A DNA stretch of 64,000 nucleotides from Crateriforma spongiae. Its GTDB lineage: Bacteria; Planctomycetota; Planctomycetia; Pirellulales; Pirellulaceae. A program made the translations under genes and the position numbers. Positions 28,321 to 37,802 of this stretch are shown here, piece after piece. The stretch is taken from contig NZ_JAAXMS010000004.1 in assembly GCF_012290005.1 (NCBI RefSeq), positions 1 through 64,000 of the forward strand, read 5' to 3'. Each line of letters opens with the position of its first letter. Positions within the stretch are counted from its first letter, which is position 1. A model generated the notes under the pieces. The model was given only the letters and a program-made list of their open reading frames with translations, was not told the origin of the DNA and did no database searches.

Positions 28321-28405
28321 CGTGATGCTCGTTCAGTGAATCATCCATGTCGCAACTTTGCTAACATGCAGTCCGGTTAGGTTTCGATTCGAGCGGACGG
28401 ACACG

Positions 28406-30616
28406 ATGGTCAAAGTCAACAGCGGCGGCGGATGGCGGGCAATCGCCTATTCATTCAAGAAGGGCCGTCAAGCCGGCGGGATGTGGAAGTTCTACCGGGC
28501 GCTGCGCAGTAAGAATGCGTGCAAAACCTGCGCACTGGGCATGGGCGGCCAGAAAGGCGGCATGGTCAACGAGGTCGGGTCGTTTCCCGAGGTCTGTAAG
28601 AAAAGCATGCAGGCCATGGCGTCGGACATGCAAGGCGGAATCGATCCAAACTTTTGGAAGCAGAACAGTATCGAATCGCTTCAGCGTTTGACGCCACGCG
28701 AACTGGAATATCTGGGACGTTTGGTGCATCCGGTTCGCTATCGCCGCGGCCAATCCCACTTTGAAACGATCACTTGGGAACAGGCGTTTGACACGATCGT
28801 CGGCAAGCTGCGTGAAGTCACACCGGACGAAACGTTCTGGTACTTCAGCGGACGCAGCAGCAACGAAGCCGGTTTCCTTCTGCAGTTGATGGCACGTTTG
28901 TATGGCACCAACAACGTCAATAACTGCAGCTACTACTGTCACCAAGCCAGCGGCGTGGGCCTGAATTCCAGCGTCGGCAGTGGGACGGCGACGATCCAGT
29001 TGGAAGACTTGGAACACGCCGATTGCGTCATGCTGATCGGCGGGAATCCGGCCAGCAATCACCCGCGATTGATGAGCAGCCTGTTGAAGGTGCGTCGGTC
29101 CGGCGGCAAGGTCATCGTCATCAATCCGGTCCGCGAGACAGGATTGATTCGGTTTCGCATTCCCAGCGACCCGCGTTCGCTGTTGGGCGGGTCAAAGATC
29201 GCAACCCACTATTATCAACCTCACATCGGCGGCGACTTGGCGTTGTTGTGGGGGATCGCCAAAGCCGTGCGTCAGGCTGGCAGGGTGGATTTGGATTTCT
29301 TGTCGCAACATTGCCGCCATCATGACGAATGGTTGGCGGCGGTCGATGCCATGGACTGGGCGGAGATCGTTGCGAAGTCGGGCGTTTCGCAAGCCGAGAT
29401 GGAAGAGATTGCGGACGTCTATGGTCAATGCAACCGCGCGGTGTTCGCCTGGACGATGGGCATCACGCACCATCAGCACGGCGTGTTGAATGTTCAAGCG
29501 ATCTCTGCGTTGGCGTTGTGCCGCGGGATGGTGGGGCGACCGGGCAGCGGATTGATGCCGATCCGTGGTCACAGCAACGTCCAGGGGATCGGCAGCGTGG
29601 GGGTGACCCCGCGGTTGAAGAAACAGATCTTTGATGCCTTGCAAGAAAAATACGGCATCCAGTTGCCCACGAGCGCGGGTAAAGACACGTTGGCGTGTAT
29701 GGAATCTGCCCACCAAGGTGACTTGAAAGTCGGGTTCTGTTTGGGCGGGAATTTGTACGGCAGCAATCCGGATTCGGCTTATGCCGCGGCCGCTCTGTCC
29801 AACTTGCAGATGAACGTGATGCTTAGCACGACCATGAACACCGGGCACGTTCACGGGCTGGCCGACGACACGATCATCTTGCCAGTCTTGGCCCGCGATG
29901 AAGAACCCCAGCCGACGACCCAAGAATCGATGTTCAACTATGTTCGGTTGTCCGATGGTGGGCCGCGGCGTTTACCGGGGCCACGAAGCGAGATCGATGT
30001 GATTTCCACCATCGCGTCGCGTTTGATGCCCGATACTCAGGGTGTCGATTGGACCGCGATGGGACAGACGTCGACGATCCGCCAGTGGATCGGCGAAGTC
30101 ATCCCAGGATTCGAAAAGATCAAGTCGATCGATCAGAGTAAGGAAGAGTTCCAGATCGCCGGACGCACGTTCCACCAACCCAGCTTTGGGACCAAGGATG
30201 GCAAAGCGATTTTGCACGTCCATGCGTTGCCGCCGCTGGCCGCCGAAGGTCCGGGACGATTGCGATTGATGACCGTCCGCAGCGAAGGCCAGTTCAATAC
30301 GGTGGTGTACGAAGACGAAGATTTGTACCGCAATCAGACTGCGCGAGACATCATCTTGATCCATCCCGACGATTTCCCCACGCTGGGAATCCAGCCGGAA
30401 TCTCGCGTTACCGTTTCCAGTGACACCGGCCGGATGGAAAACATTTTGGCGCGACCTTATCCCGACATCCGCTCGGGAAATGCGTTGATGTACTATCCGG
30501 AAAGCAACGTTTTGGTTCCCAGGTCGATCGATCCGAAAAGCAAAACACCGGCATTCAAGGGCGTGGTGATCACCGTGACCCCACAAGAACGCGGCTCGGT
30601 CGCACCGGCGGGATGA
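28406..30616 (+). CDS. FdhF/YdeP-family molybdopterin oxidoreductase
   Basis: Predicted Mo-bis-MGD enzyme related to formate dehydrogenase alpha chain, YdeP group. The chosen ATG at 28406 gives 736 residues, typical for the group. The N-terminus has C39-x-x-C42 in N-A-C-K-T-C-A-L-G and later a G-R-S-S-N-E-A-G-F segment; the molybdopterin-binding features include L-I-G-G-N-P-A-S-N-H and V-I-N-P-V-R-E-T-G, and a Q-G-x-N-x-S-N-P-like G-G-N-L-Y-G-S-N-P-D-S. The catalytic Cys/Sec of true FDH is not apparent at the S-Y-Y-C-H-Q segment without alignment. In E. coli YdeP the role is acid-related and unclear. Upstream start options to 28358 are not supported. Confidence 0.88.
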   Translation: MVKVNSGGGWRAIAYSFKKGRQAGGMWKFYRALRSKNACKTCALGMGGQKGGMVNEVGSFPEVCKKSMQAMASDMQGGIDPNFWKQNSIESLQRLTPRELEYLGRLVHPVRYRRGQSHFETITWEQAFDTIVGKLREVTPDETFWYFSGRSSNEAGFLLQLMARLYGTNNVNNCSYYCHQASGVGLNSSVGSGTATIQLEDLEHADCVMLIGGNPASNHPRLMSSLLKVRRSGGKVIVINPVRETGLIRFRIPSDPRSLLGGSKIATHYYQPHIGGDLALLWGIAKAVRQAGRVDLDFLSQHCRHHDEWLAAVDAMDWAEIVAKSGVSQAEMEEIADVYGQCNRAVFAWTMGITHHQHGVLNVQAISALALCRGMVGRPGSGLMPIRGHSNVQGIGSVGVTPRLKKQIFDALQEKYGIQLPTSAGKDTLACMESAHQGDLKVGFCLGGNLYGSNPDSAYAAAALSNLQMNVMLSTTMNTGHVHGLADDTIILPVLARDEEPQPTTQESMFNYVRLSDGGPRRLPGPRSEIDVISTIASRLMPDTQGVDWTAMGQTSTIRQWIGEVIPGFEKIKSIDQSKEEFQIAGRTFHQPSFGTKDGKAILHVHALPPLAAEGPGRLRLMTVRSEGQFNTVVYEDEDLYRNQTARDIILIHPDDFPTLGIQPESRVTVSSDTGRMENILARPYPDIRSGNALMYYPESNVLVPRSIDPKSKTPAFKGVVITVTPQERGSVAPAG

Positions 30617-30732
30617 TCTGTCGCGGGCCCAGGCTTGCCAGGACGTGAAAATTCGCAACAGTACGGTGGGGCACGACGAACGCCACGAGTTTTGACACCT
30701 GAACCTTTGCCAACGCGAAAACGCGACGCGAC

Positions 30733-31143
30733 ATGATCGACGAAATCGTCCAGGACATTGAAGATTGCGATGACCCCCGTGAACAGTTCGAACTGTTGAT
30801 CGAGTTGGGGGATCAAGCCGAATCGTTGGACGATAAGTGGAAGATCGAAAACTTTCGCGTCCAAGGCTGCACGTCCAACGTCTGGCTGGTCGCGTTGCCC
30901 GATGATTCTTCGCCCAGCGGGTTGAAATTCCTGGCCGACAGTGACGCGCATTTGGTCCGCGGCTTAGTCACGCTGGTGCTGTATCTGGTCAAGGACAAGA
31001 CCGCCGAAGAGATCGCGGCGTATGATTTTGAAAGCAAGTTTGAACAGCTGGGTTTGGCTCGCCACCTAAGTTCCGCTCGCAGCAACGGTCTGAAAAGCAT
31101 GGCCGACCGAGTTCGGCAGCTATCGCAAATGCCCGCCGAATAG
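30733..31143 (+). CDS. sufE: SufE-like sulfur-acceptor protein
   Basis: A 136-residue cytoplasmic protein of the SufE family, which accepts persulfide sulfur from the cysteine desulfurase SufS for Fe-S cluster assembly. The acceptor Cys is C46 in V-Q-G-C-T-S-N-V-W, and the R-G-L-V-T-L-V segment around residues 75-80 fits the family fold. No sufS or sufBCD gene is in the window. It starts at the ATG at 30733 and lies 116 bp downstream of the FdhF/YdeP gene. The link between a Mo-enzyme and SufE is not established. Confidence 0.9.
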   Translation: MIDEIVQDIEDCDDPREQFELLIELGDQAESLDDKWKIENFRVQGCTSNVWLVALPDDSSPSGLKFLADSDAHLVRGLVTLVLYLVKDKTAEEIAAYDFESKFEQLGLARHLSSARSNGLKSMADRVRQLSQMPAE

Positions 31144-31161
31144 CGCAAGGTCACCTTTCCG

Positions 31162-31235
31162 CATCGTCGCCTTTCGCTCCGCGAAAGATGCGTTCGGATA
31201 TTTAGCACTACTTTCGCGGAGCGAAAGGCGACGAT
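31162..31235. repeat. Left inverted REP arm flanking the RAYT gene
   Basis: A ~74-bp arm with two opposed REP cores: CTTTCGCTCCGCGAAAG (31171-31187, forward) and CTTTCGCGGAGCGAAAG (31211-31227, reverse), separated by a 23-nt spacer containing gttcggatatttagcac. The arm is the reverse complement of the right arm (31914-31984) with a single mismatch in the spacer. Confidence 0.93.
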
Positions 31236-31255
31236 TTTTCGCATGGAAAAGGACG

Positions 31256-31906
31256 ATGCTTGGCGAATGCTTTGATCCAAATGCACCAATTTCGATCAGC
31301 GAACACTCCCGCCCTCATTGGGCCCAAGCCGGAGCCGTCGTATTCATCACATTTCGCACTCAGGATTCGATCCCGCAAGAGACGTTAAACCGCTGGGAAC
31401 GCGAAAAGGTTGACTGGATCCGACGAAACACGGGGCGAACAGAGCCAACGTGGCGATCGTCTTTCTCGAAACTGACCGATGACCAGCGTCGTCGTTTCCT
31501 CAGGGAATTCAATCGGCATCGAGAGGCATATCTGGATTCGTGTCAGGGGCGATGTCCGTTTCGCGATCCGACACTCGCACGAATTGTCCATGACGCCCTG
31601 CTATTCTTCGATGGACAGCGATATCGAATGGGGGACTTTTGCATCATGCCAAATCATGTTCATTTGCTTGCCAGCTTTCGGTCGCAACAGTCACTTATCG
31701 AACAATGCGATTCTTGGCTTCATTTCACCGCCAAAGAGGTCAACCGAGCACTTTCACGAAAGGGAAAGTTATGGCAGCAAGAGCCGTTTGATCACTTGGT
31801 CCGGAGCCCTAGACAATATGAATACCTGAGGAATTACATTCGCCTTAACGGCCCCAAAGCGAATCTTGCACACGGCGAGTATCTGTATCGTCGTTACCGC
31901 AGTTAG
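31256..31906 (+). CDS. REP-associated tyrosine transposase (RAYT)
   Basis: A 216-residue IS200/Y1-type HUH endonuclease, the enzyme group thought to mobilise REP sequences. The HUH motif is H134-V-H136 in M-P-N-H-V-H-L-L, and the probable catalytic Tyr is Y188 or Y190 in S-P-R-Q-Y-E-Y-L, followed by the family's R-N-Y-I-x-x-N-G-P-K-A. The R-x-Y-x-M-G-D-F-C-I segment just before the HUH motif is also typical. Start at ATG 31256, with an AAGGA Shine-Dalgarno ~8 bp upstream. It is bracketed by inverted REP arms ending 21 bp upstream and starting 8 bp downstream, so the gene plus its arms resembles a domesticated single-gene element. Confidence 0.92.
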   Translation: MLGECFDPNAPISISEHSRPHWAQAGAVVFITFRTQDSIPQETLNRWEREKVDWIRRNTGRTEPTWRSSFSKLTDDQRRRFLREFNRHREAYLDSCQGRCPFRDPTLARIVHDALLFFDGQRYRMGDFCIMPNHVHLLASFRSQQSLIEQCDSWLHFTAKEVNRALSRKGKLWQQEPFDHLVRSPRQYEYLRNYIRLNGPKANLAHGEYLYRRYRS

Positions 31907-31913
31907 TTTTGCA

Positions 31914-31984
31914 CATCGTCGCCTTTCGCTCCGCGAAAGTAGCGCTAAATATCCGAACGCATCTTTCGCGGAGCGAAAGGCGAC
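31914..31984. repeat. Right inverted REP arm flanking the RAYT gene
   Basis: Mirror copy of the left arm: forward core at 31923-31939 and reverse core at 31963-31979, with the spacer tagcgctaaatatccgaacg being the reverse complement of the left spacer (one base differs). It also separates the convergent RAYT and ankyrin genes. Confidence 0.93.
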
Positions 31985-31994
31985 TTTAGCGACT

Positions 31995-33497
31995 CTAGCC
32001 CTGCCAGCCGCGTTCGGTGGGGGCGTCTTCGTCGGTGATTTTGCCGACTTCCATGACCGCTTCGATGGTGGGCGGATCGGGTTTGAAAGATCCCGGTCGA
32101 TAACCTTTGGCGATCGTCAGCGGCGACCATCCGTGTCGATTCTTGTGGTTCCATATTTCCGGATCCGCGCCCAGCTTGGCCACCAGTCGAACGATTTCGG
32201 GATAGCATCGATAAGCGGCTCCGTGCATCGCCGTTTCACCATTCTTATCAACGTGATTGATGTCCAATCCCAGTTCTACCAGCCACTGGACCGCTTGTCG
32301 GACTTCGTCGATCGTGCCCGGATGTTCGCCCACGTGATGAACGCCGACACCGGCGGCCACCATCAGCGCAGTGCAGTCGTCGTGGTTGGTGATCATCGGA
32401 TCGGCGCCGTGGTCCTGCAACAATTGCATGTAGGGTAAGTCACAGGTTTGGCTGGCCATCAAGAACGGTGTCGCGCCACGTGTGTTGAAGCGGGCTTTGC
32501 CGGGTGCTTTGCCACGACGCAATTTCAGGTTCACGTCGGCGCCCGCATCGATCAACTTGGCGGCAAATTCAAGACTGGAGACGTTTCCGTGAATCTGCGG
32601 CGGCGGGTCGCCTTCGGGGGTGTCGCCGACTTGCGGGCGACGGACCCAGGCCAGTGCGTGCAGGGGCGCGAATTCGCTGGACTGGTCATTGGGGTCGGCG
32701 CCACGTTGGACCAACCGCAGTGCCAGATCGAAATGGCCACTTTCGACCGCCAGCATCAAAGCCGTCATGCCTTTGCGCGGGTTTCGCCCCGACGTGTTTT
32801 TGGGTTCCATCGCCGCCGAGATGTCGACACCGTGATCGAGCAAACGCATTGCGGCTTCGATATGGCCGTTGCGACAGGCAAACATCATCGGTGTGAATCC
32901 CGAACGCAGCGATTCATCAATGTTCGCACCACCGGCGATGAGTCGATCGATCGCATCGGCGTTGCCGGCCGCCGCGGCCCACATCAATGCCGTTTGGCCG
33001 CTGCGTTGTTTCGCGTTCACGTCGGCTCCCTGACGCAGCAGCGTGTCGATCACGTCCACGTCACCGCCGCGTGCCGCCAGCATCAAGCACGTCACCTTGC
33101 CGGCGGTGGTCAGATCGGGTGATGCACCGGCAGACAACAAAATTTTGGCGATTGTCGCGTCGCCATTTTCACAAGCGATCGCAAGCGGGCTGATGGAGTA
33201 ATCCGTCACCGCATCGACGTCGGCCCCGGCGTCGATGATCGCGGTCACCCAGTCCGATTTACCGTGCCGTACCGCCCAGTGAAGTGCCGTCATGCCGTCG
33301 GGTTGACGCTGTTTGACGGAAACTTCATTCAGCGAATCGAGCGCATCGGTTCTGCCGGCTTCCAGCGCATCGACCAAGGATCTTGAATTCGATGAATGCG
33401 TTGTGGGGGCCGATGATTGCACATCCGCAGCGGATGCAGCGATCGCCAAAATCATGCCCATGACGATTGCCGGAAAGACAAACTGGATTCGCGTCAT
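31995..33497 (-). CDS. Secreted ankyrin-repeat protein
   Basis: The ATG at 33497 gives 500 residues with a signal peptide (hydrophobic run near residues 4-20, A-S-A-A end). The remainder is about ten ankyrin repeats, recognisable as G-x-T-A-L-H-W-A/G-x-T-A-L-M-x-A and repeated ...A-L-L-x-x-G-A-D-V-[ND]... patterns, for example T-A-L-H-W-A-V-R-H-G-K and T-A-L-M-W-A-A-A-A-G-N. The predicted role is protein-protein binding outside the cytoplasm. It is separated by ~86 bp from the DUF1552 gene upstream on the same strand and could be co-transcribed with it. Confidence 0.92.
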   Translation of the reverse strand: MTRIQFVFPAIVMGMILAIAASAADVQSSAPTTHSSNSRSLVDALEAGRTDALDSLNEVSVKQRQPDGMTALHWAVRHGKSDWVTAIIDAGADVDAVTDYSISPLAIACENGDATIAKILLSAGASPDLTTAGKVTCLMLAARGGDVDVIDTLLRQGADVNAKQRSGQTALMWAAAAGNADAIDRLIAGGANIDESLRSGFTPMMFACRNGHIEAAMRLLDHGVDISAAMEPKNTSGRNPRKGMTALMLAVESGHFDLALRLVQRGADPNDQSSEFAPLHALAWVRRPQVGDTPEGDPPPQIHGNVSSLEFAAKLIDAGADVNLKLRRGKAPGKARFNTRGATPFLMASQTCDLPYMQLLQDHGADPMITNHDDCTALMVAAGVGVHHVGEHPGTIDEVRQAVQWLVELGLDINHVDKNGETAMHGAAYRCYPEIVRLVAKLGADPEIWNHKNRHGWSPLTIAKGYRPGSFKPDPPTIEAVMEVGKITDEDAPTERGWQG

Positions 33498-33583
33498 ACC
33501 GAGAAGCTTTTGCGATTGTTGGAACGTCAAAGCGGCAATCATTCAAAACGATCCGCGTCAGAGCGATGGCGGGCGACGATCGA

Positions 33584-34975
33584 TCAAACGTTGACCGGGT
33601 CGAACAGGTCTTCGACACGACCGGTGCTGTCGGCGAAGGTTTCCAAAGGCACGCCGACTTTGTTCAAAAGTGTCAGGTGCAAGTTGGAAAGCGGTTCGGG
33701 GTTTTCGTAGCGAATGTGACGTCCGCCACGCATCTTGCCCGCCGCACCGCCGGCAACGACCACCGGCAAGTTGTGATGGTCGTGCGCGTCGGGGTCACCC
33801 ATCCCGCTGCCGTACATGTAAAGCGAATGATCCAACAGATTGCCGTCGGCCTCGGGGGTCGCGGCCATCTTTTCCAAGAACTTGGCAAACAACGAAATGT
33901 GGTACTGGTTGATCTTGGCGACCTTGGCCAGCTTTTGTGGATTGTTGCCGTGGTGGGTGACCGGATGGTGCGGTTCGGGAACACCAATTTCGGGATACGT
34001 CCGAGTGCTGGATTCGCGTGCCAGTTGGAAGGTGACGATGCGAGTGATGTCGCCGCGGAAGGCCAGCAACTGCAGATCGAACATCAATTCCGCGTGATCC
34101 GCATAGGCGACCGGGACGCCGACCGGGCGGTCCAAGTCGGGCAACGGGTTGTCCTGCGCCGTGCGTTCGGCGTGTTCGATGCGTCGTTCGACTTCGCGAA
34201 TGCTTTCGATGTAGTCGTCGATCTTGTTGCGGTCGTCGGATCCCAAAGCCAGCTTCAAACGCTTGATCTCATCGGTGACCGAATCCAGCAGGCTGGCCCG
34301 AGCACGCAGCGCCTCGGCACGTTGCTCGGGCGTGCCGCCTTCGCCGAACAAGGTTTCGAACACGATCCGCGGATGCGCCTCGGCCGGCAACGGTGTCGTC
34401 GGCGATGACCAAGATAAATTGTTTTGATAGACACACGCGTAACCGTTGTCGCACTGGCCGACGGTGGACAACAAGTCCATCGAAAGTTCCAGCGACGGCA
34501 ATTGAGTTTGATGTCCGAATTGTTTGGCGGCGATCTGGTCGACGGTGGTGCCCAGGTAGTAATCGCTGCTTTCGGTCAGTTTGGCTTGTGCCGCACTCAG
34601 AAACGCGCTGTTGCTGGTCGCGTGAGACCCGGGATAAGCGTTCTGCAGGTGCATGTTGCTGATCACCGTCACCTGGTCTTTGACGCTTTCCAGCGGTGCA
34701 AGGCTGGACGGTAACGTGTCCAACGATTCGCCCTCGGGCGTCCACTGGGCCGGATTGAAACCCATTGGAATGTAGATGTATCCGACGCGTCGCAAGTTCT
34801 TTGCCGCCGCCGGTGTGGATTCCGCGGCGGTCAAACTGGGAACCATCGCGTCGAGCAGCGGCAAGGCGATCGTCGCGCCCAAGCCACGCAGCACGGTGCG
34901 ACGAGGCAACGATGTTCGCGTGACGTATTGGCCGAATCGCGAACCGGAATTCGAAGGGCGTTTCGGTGACGTCAT
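33584..34975 (-). CDS. DUF1552 protein with twin-arginine-type leader
   Basis: A 463-residue DUF1552 protein of the planctomycete secretome. The leader contains L-P-R-R-T-V-L-R-G-L-G-A-T-I-A-L-P-L-L-D, a Tat-like signal near residues 25-45. Family features such as M-Y-G-S-G-M-G-D-P-D-A-H-D-H-H-N-L-P and F-Q-L-A-R-E-S-S-T-R are present. The biochemical role is unknown. Its ATG overlaps the TGA of the upstream DUF1592-type gene (ATGA), so the two are translationally coupled, as is usual for this pair. Confidence 0.9.
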   Translation of the reverse strand: MTSPKRPSNSGSRFGQYVTRTSLPRRTVLRGLGATIALPLLDAMVPSLTAAESTPAAAKNLRRVGYIYIPMGFNPAQWTPEGESLDTLPSSLAPLESVKDQVTVISNMHLQNAYPGSHATSNSAFLSAAQAKLTESSDYYLGTTVDQIAAKQFGHQTQLPSLELSMDLLSTVGQCDNGYACVYQNNLSWSSPTTPLPAEAHPRIVFETLFGEGGTPEQRAEALRARASLLDSVTDEIKRLKLALGSDDRNKIDDYIESIREVERRIEHAERTAQDNPLPDLDRPVGVPVAYADHAELMFDLQLLAFRGDITRIVTFQLARESSTRTYPEIGVPEPHHPVTHHGNNPQKLAKVAKINQYHISLFAKFLEKMAATPEADGNLLDHSLYMYGSGMGDPDAHDHHNLPVVVAGGAAGKMRGGRHIRYENPEPLSNLHLTLLNKVGVPLETFADSTGRVEDLFDPVNV

Positions 34976-37560
34976 GACGGGTCCTTGGGCGGATGGTAAC
35001 GAGATTGAAACGGCCGGCTGGCCACGATGTTTCGAATGATTGACGAAAAGCGATAGTCGTTTTGGGCTGACTCGGAAACGATCCGGCGGACCGCAGCGGC
35101 ATCACGATGATCCACACCGCGTCCCAGGGCGTAGGTCAGCATCTTTTCCACCAGACACGTGACGAACATTTCGGGATGTCGGGTCAAACTGGCTTCCAGG
35201 TCTTTCACCCCGGTGACCTCTGTGCCATCGGGCAATGTCCCGGACGAATCGACCGGAGTGTCATCGGCATCAAAGCGGCGGTATCGTCCGACCGCGTCGT
35301 AGTGATCCAGCGAGAAACCCACCGGATCGATCAACGCATGACAGGACGCACAGGCCGGGTTTTCACGGTGGGTGGCCAAGCGTTGGCGAAACGTTGCGTC
35401 GGTCAGACTTTGTTTTTCTTTTAGCGCCGGTACGTCCGGCGGCGGTGGCGGGGGCGGGGTACCGACCAAGTTTTCCAACACCCAGTTGCCACGGATCGTT
35501 GGTGACGTGCGGGTGGAATACGACGTTACGGCCAGGATGCTGCCGTGACGAAGCAGTCCGCCGCGATTCGAATCGGGGGAAAGATCCACGCGTCGGAAAT
35601 GGCTGCCGACGACACCGGGAATTTCGTAGTGAACCGCCAGACGTTCATTCAGGTACGTGAAGTCGCTGTCGATCAGCCCCAGCACGCTTTCATCGTGTTC
35701 TTTGATGTGACGGAACAGCGATTCCGTTTCCGTCCGAAACGCACGCCGCAGGTTTTCGTCAAAGTCGGGGAAACGCCGTAGGTCAGGCTTCACGCCGTCC
35801 AGGTTTTTCAAATACAGCCACTGGGCCGCAAAGTTGGTCACCAGGCTGTCGCTGCGTGGGTCATCGAGCATTCGCCGGACTTGCTTGTCCAAGACCTCCG
35901 CGTCGCTCAGCCGGTTCGATGCCGCCAGATCCAGCAATCCTTCATCCGGCAGACTGGCGTACAGAAAGTAGGACAGCCGAGACGCCAATTCCGTATCGCT
36001 GACGCGGTGCAGCCCCGCGGTTTCCGCTGGTCGTTCGATTCGAAACAGAAAGTGTGGGTTAACCAGGATGGCGGCGATGCCTCGCTGGATGCCGAATTCG
36101 AACCGGCCATCCGCGGTCGAGTTGCTGCGATGCGATACGGTGGCCGACTTAGACGTCGTGACCGTGGTTTGAACCGCGTCACGGAAGAACTTGATGGGAA
36201 CCGCTAAGTCGTCCGGGCCGATTTGGCGTCGATACGCGTGTCGCAACAGCTTTGCGAAAATCGTTTCCGCCGCGGCAAGCTGCGACGCCAGCGAATCGTC
36301 GTCGGGGCGGACGGTAAAGATCCGCCGCCGGCTGGGCGTGTCGACGGGGCTGGCGGGCTCCGGTGTAATCGGCTGTGCGCTATGGGCGCTCTGAGGATCA
36401 GTTAACGGGCCGACCATGCTGACTTCGAACAATGCCGGCTGTTGCCGTGGGTGTCGGTGCCGGTTGTAGGCCGCGTCGAAGGGCTGGCGTTTGATTTCTC
36501 GCAGCGATTCACCTTGGCTGACAAACGTCACCGCAATGTCATGCGGTCCGGCCGTGATCGGAACGCGAACTTTCAAGTTGGTGTCGACGTGCGTGAAGTC
36601 TTTGCCGTTTTCCGGCGGCTGGATATGAAACCGGTGGTGTCGATGGCGGTCGACCAAGACATCCAAGTCGTGAGGCCGATACAAACCTTCGACCATTTCA
36701 TCACGGTCGCGGGTCAGGCGGACGGCGATTTCGTAGATACCGGATTCCGCAAAGGTGTGTCGGATGTTCGTGCCGCCACGTGTGCCCAGGGGCAGCCCGG
36801 GCAAATGGTGTTCTTGAGTCAAATCGGCAGGCAAGCGAACCGTCAAGCCCATCGGCGTTCCGGTCGGCCGGGCGACCGCGATTCGGCTGATTTTTTCGGC
36901 CGCCGTCAAATACCGGCTCATCAAAGCCGGCGATAATTCACCAACCGTGATGTTGTCAAAACCATGGCTGGATTCGTCTTTGGGAATCCAACGCGTCGCA
37001 TCGATTTCGATGTCCAGTAAATCACGAACACTGTTTTGATATTCCGTTCGTGTCAGACGACGCATCGAATCGCTGGGCGTCAACGTTTGCTTGGATTCAG
37101 CAACACCATCCAGCACGCCCGCCAAAGCTTTGGTGGCCACGGCGTATTCGTCATCGTCCGGACGGTACGCATCGGCCGGTGGCATCTGGCGCGACGCCAC
37201 TCGTTTGTAAATGTTTTCCCAGCCCGACCATTGTCCTGTCTCGTCGTCCCAGCTTGCTTGACCGATCGGTGTGGTTTCCAAATCCAGTCCGCCGACCGCG
37301 TCGTCGGCGTTGTGGCAATCCAGACAATACGATTCGACGAACTCGGTCACCACACGCACTTGGTCGCCCGAAACCGTTGCCGGCGGATCGGCCGATGCCG
37401 GGGGATTGGCGACCGCCAAGAAACACCATCCGAACGCCAGGATGCACACCAGTGAACGAAAGACATGTCGGATTATCGCCAAGCGACATGGCCGACGCTT
37501 GGTCGGTGCAGCGTTGTCAAAGGCGGGCGCACGACGGTCCGGAAGATCCGTTCGAGTCAT
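34972..37560 (-). CDS. DUF1587/1588/1592/1595/1585-type c-type cytochrome-domain protein
   Basis: Large secreted protein of the planctomycete-specific family, 862 residues from the ATG at 37560; the longer frame to 37809 is not credible because it lacks a signal peptide. The hydrophobic leader lies near residues 33-50. A heme-binding C79-x-x-C82-H83 follows at the N-terminus, and a second C-x-x-C-H (C-A-S-C-H) with a P-V-G-F-S-L-D-H-Y-D segment lies near the C-terminus. The order of the family domains fits DUF1587-1592-1588-1585. It is co-translated with DUF1552. Function: unknown extracytoplasmic electron-transfer or scaffold protein, inferred. Confidence 0.9.
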   Translation of the reverse strand: MTRTDLPDRRAPAFDNAAPTKRRPCRLAIIRHVFRSLVCILAFGWCFLAVANPPASADPPATVSGDQVRVVTEFVESYCLDCHNADDAVGGLDLETTPIGQASWDDETGQWSGWENIYKRVASRQMPPADAYRPDDDEYAVATKALAGVLDGVAESKQTLTPSDSMRRLTRTEYQNSVRDLLDIEIDATRWIPKDESSHGFDNITVGELSPALMSRYLTAAEKISRIAVARPTGTPMGLTVRLPADLTQEHHLPGLPLGTRGGTNIRHTFAESGIYEIAVRLTRDRDEMVEGLYRPHDLDVLVDRHRHHRFHIQPPENGKDFTHVDTNLKVRVPITAGPHDIAVTFVSQGESLREIKRQPFDAAYNRHRHPRQQPALFEVSMVGPLTDPQSAHSAQPITPEPASPVDTPSRRRIFTVRPDDDSLASQLAAAETIFAKLLRHAYRRQIGPDDLAVPIKFFRDAVQTTVTTSKSATVSHRSNSTADGRFEFGIQRGIAAILVNPHFLFRIERPAETAGLHRVSDTELASRLSYFLYASLPDEGLLDLAASNRLSDAEVLDKQVRRMLDDPRSDSLVTNFAAQWLYLKNLDGVKPDLRRFPDFDENLRRAFRTETESLFRHIKEHDESVLGLIDSDFTYLNERLAVHYEIPGVVGSHFRRVDLSPDSNRGGLLRHGSILAVTSYSTRTSPTIRGNWVLENLVGTPPPPPPPDVPALKEKQSLTDATFRQRLATHRENPACASCHALIDPVGFSLDHYDAVGRYRRFDADDTPVDSSGTLPDGTEVTGVKDLEASLTRHPEMFVTCLVEKMLTYALGRGVDHRDAAAVRRIVSESAQNDYRFSSIIRNIVASRPFQSRYHPPKDPS

Positions 37561-37802
37561 AAAATTCAAAGGCGGGAAAAGGAATCGCGATGAGAGCGGG
37601 GGGCAGGAGGGCACCATCAATCTAACACAGTCTTCATCCCGATTCACGGAGAATTCTGAAGTCCTCCGGGCATCGTGGACGGTCGACCGCCCGCAGCCTT
37701 CGATGCAATCGGCCGGACTGATAAACTTGAACTCGGAAAAGCGAAGGACCCTTTCGCTGGAATGGACGACTGGATCGAGTTTCCAAAACACCACAACTTG
37801 AG

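Noticed and set aside
27857-28348. Gly-rich minus-strand frame (Gly/Ser repeats) opposite the Pro/Glu tail.
   Set aside because: It is the antisense of the Pro/Glu tail, and the TadE-like gene on the plus strand has a family signature and Shine-Dalgarno.
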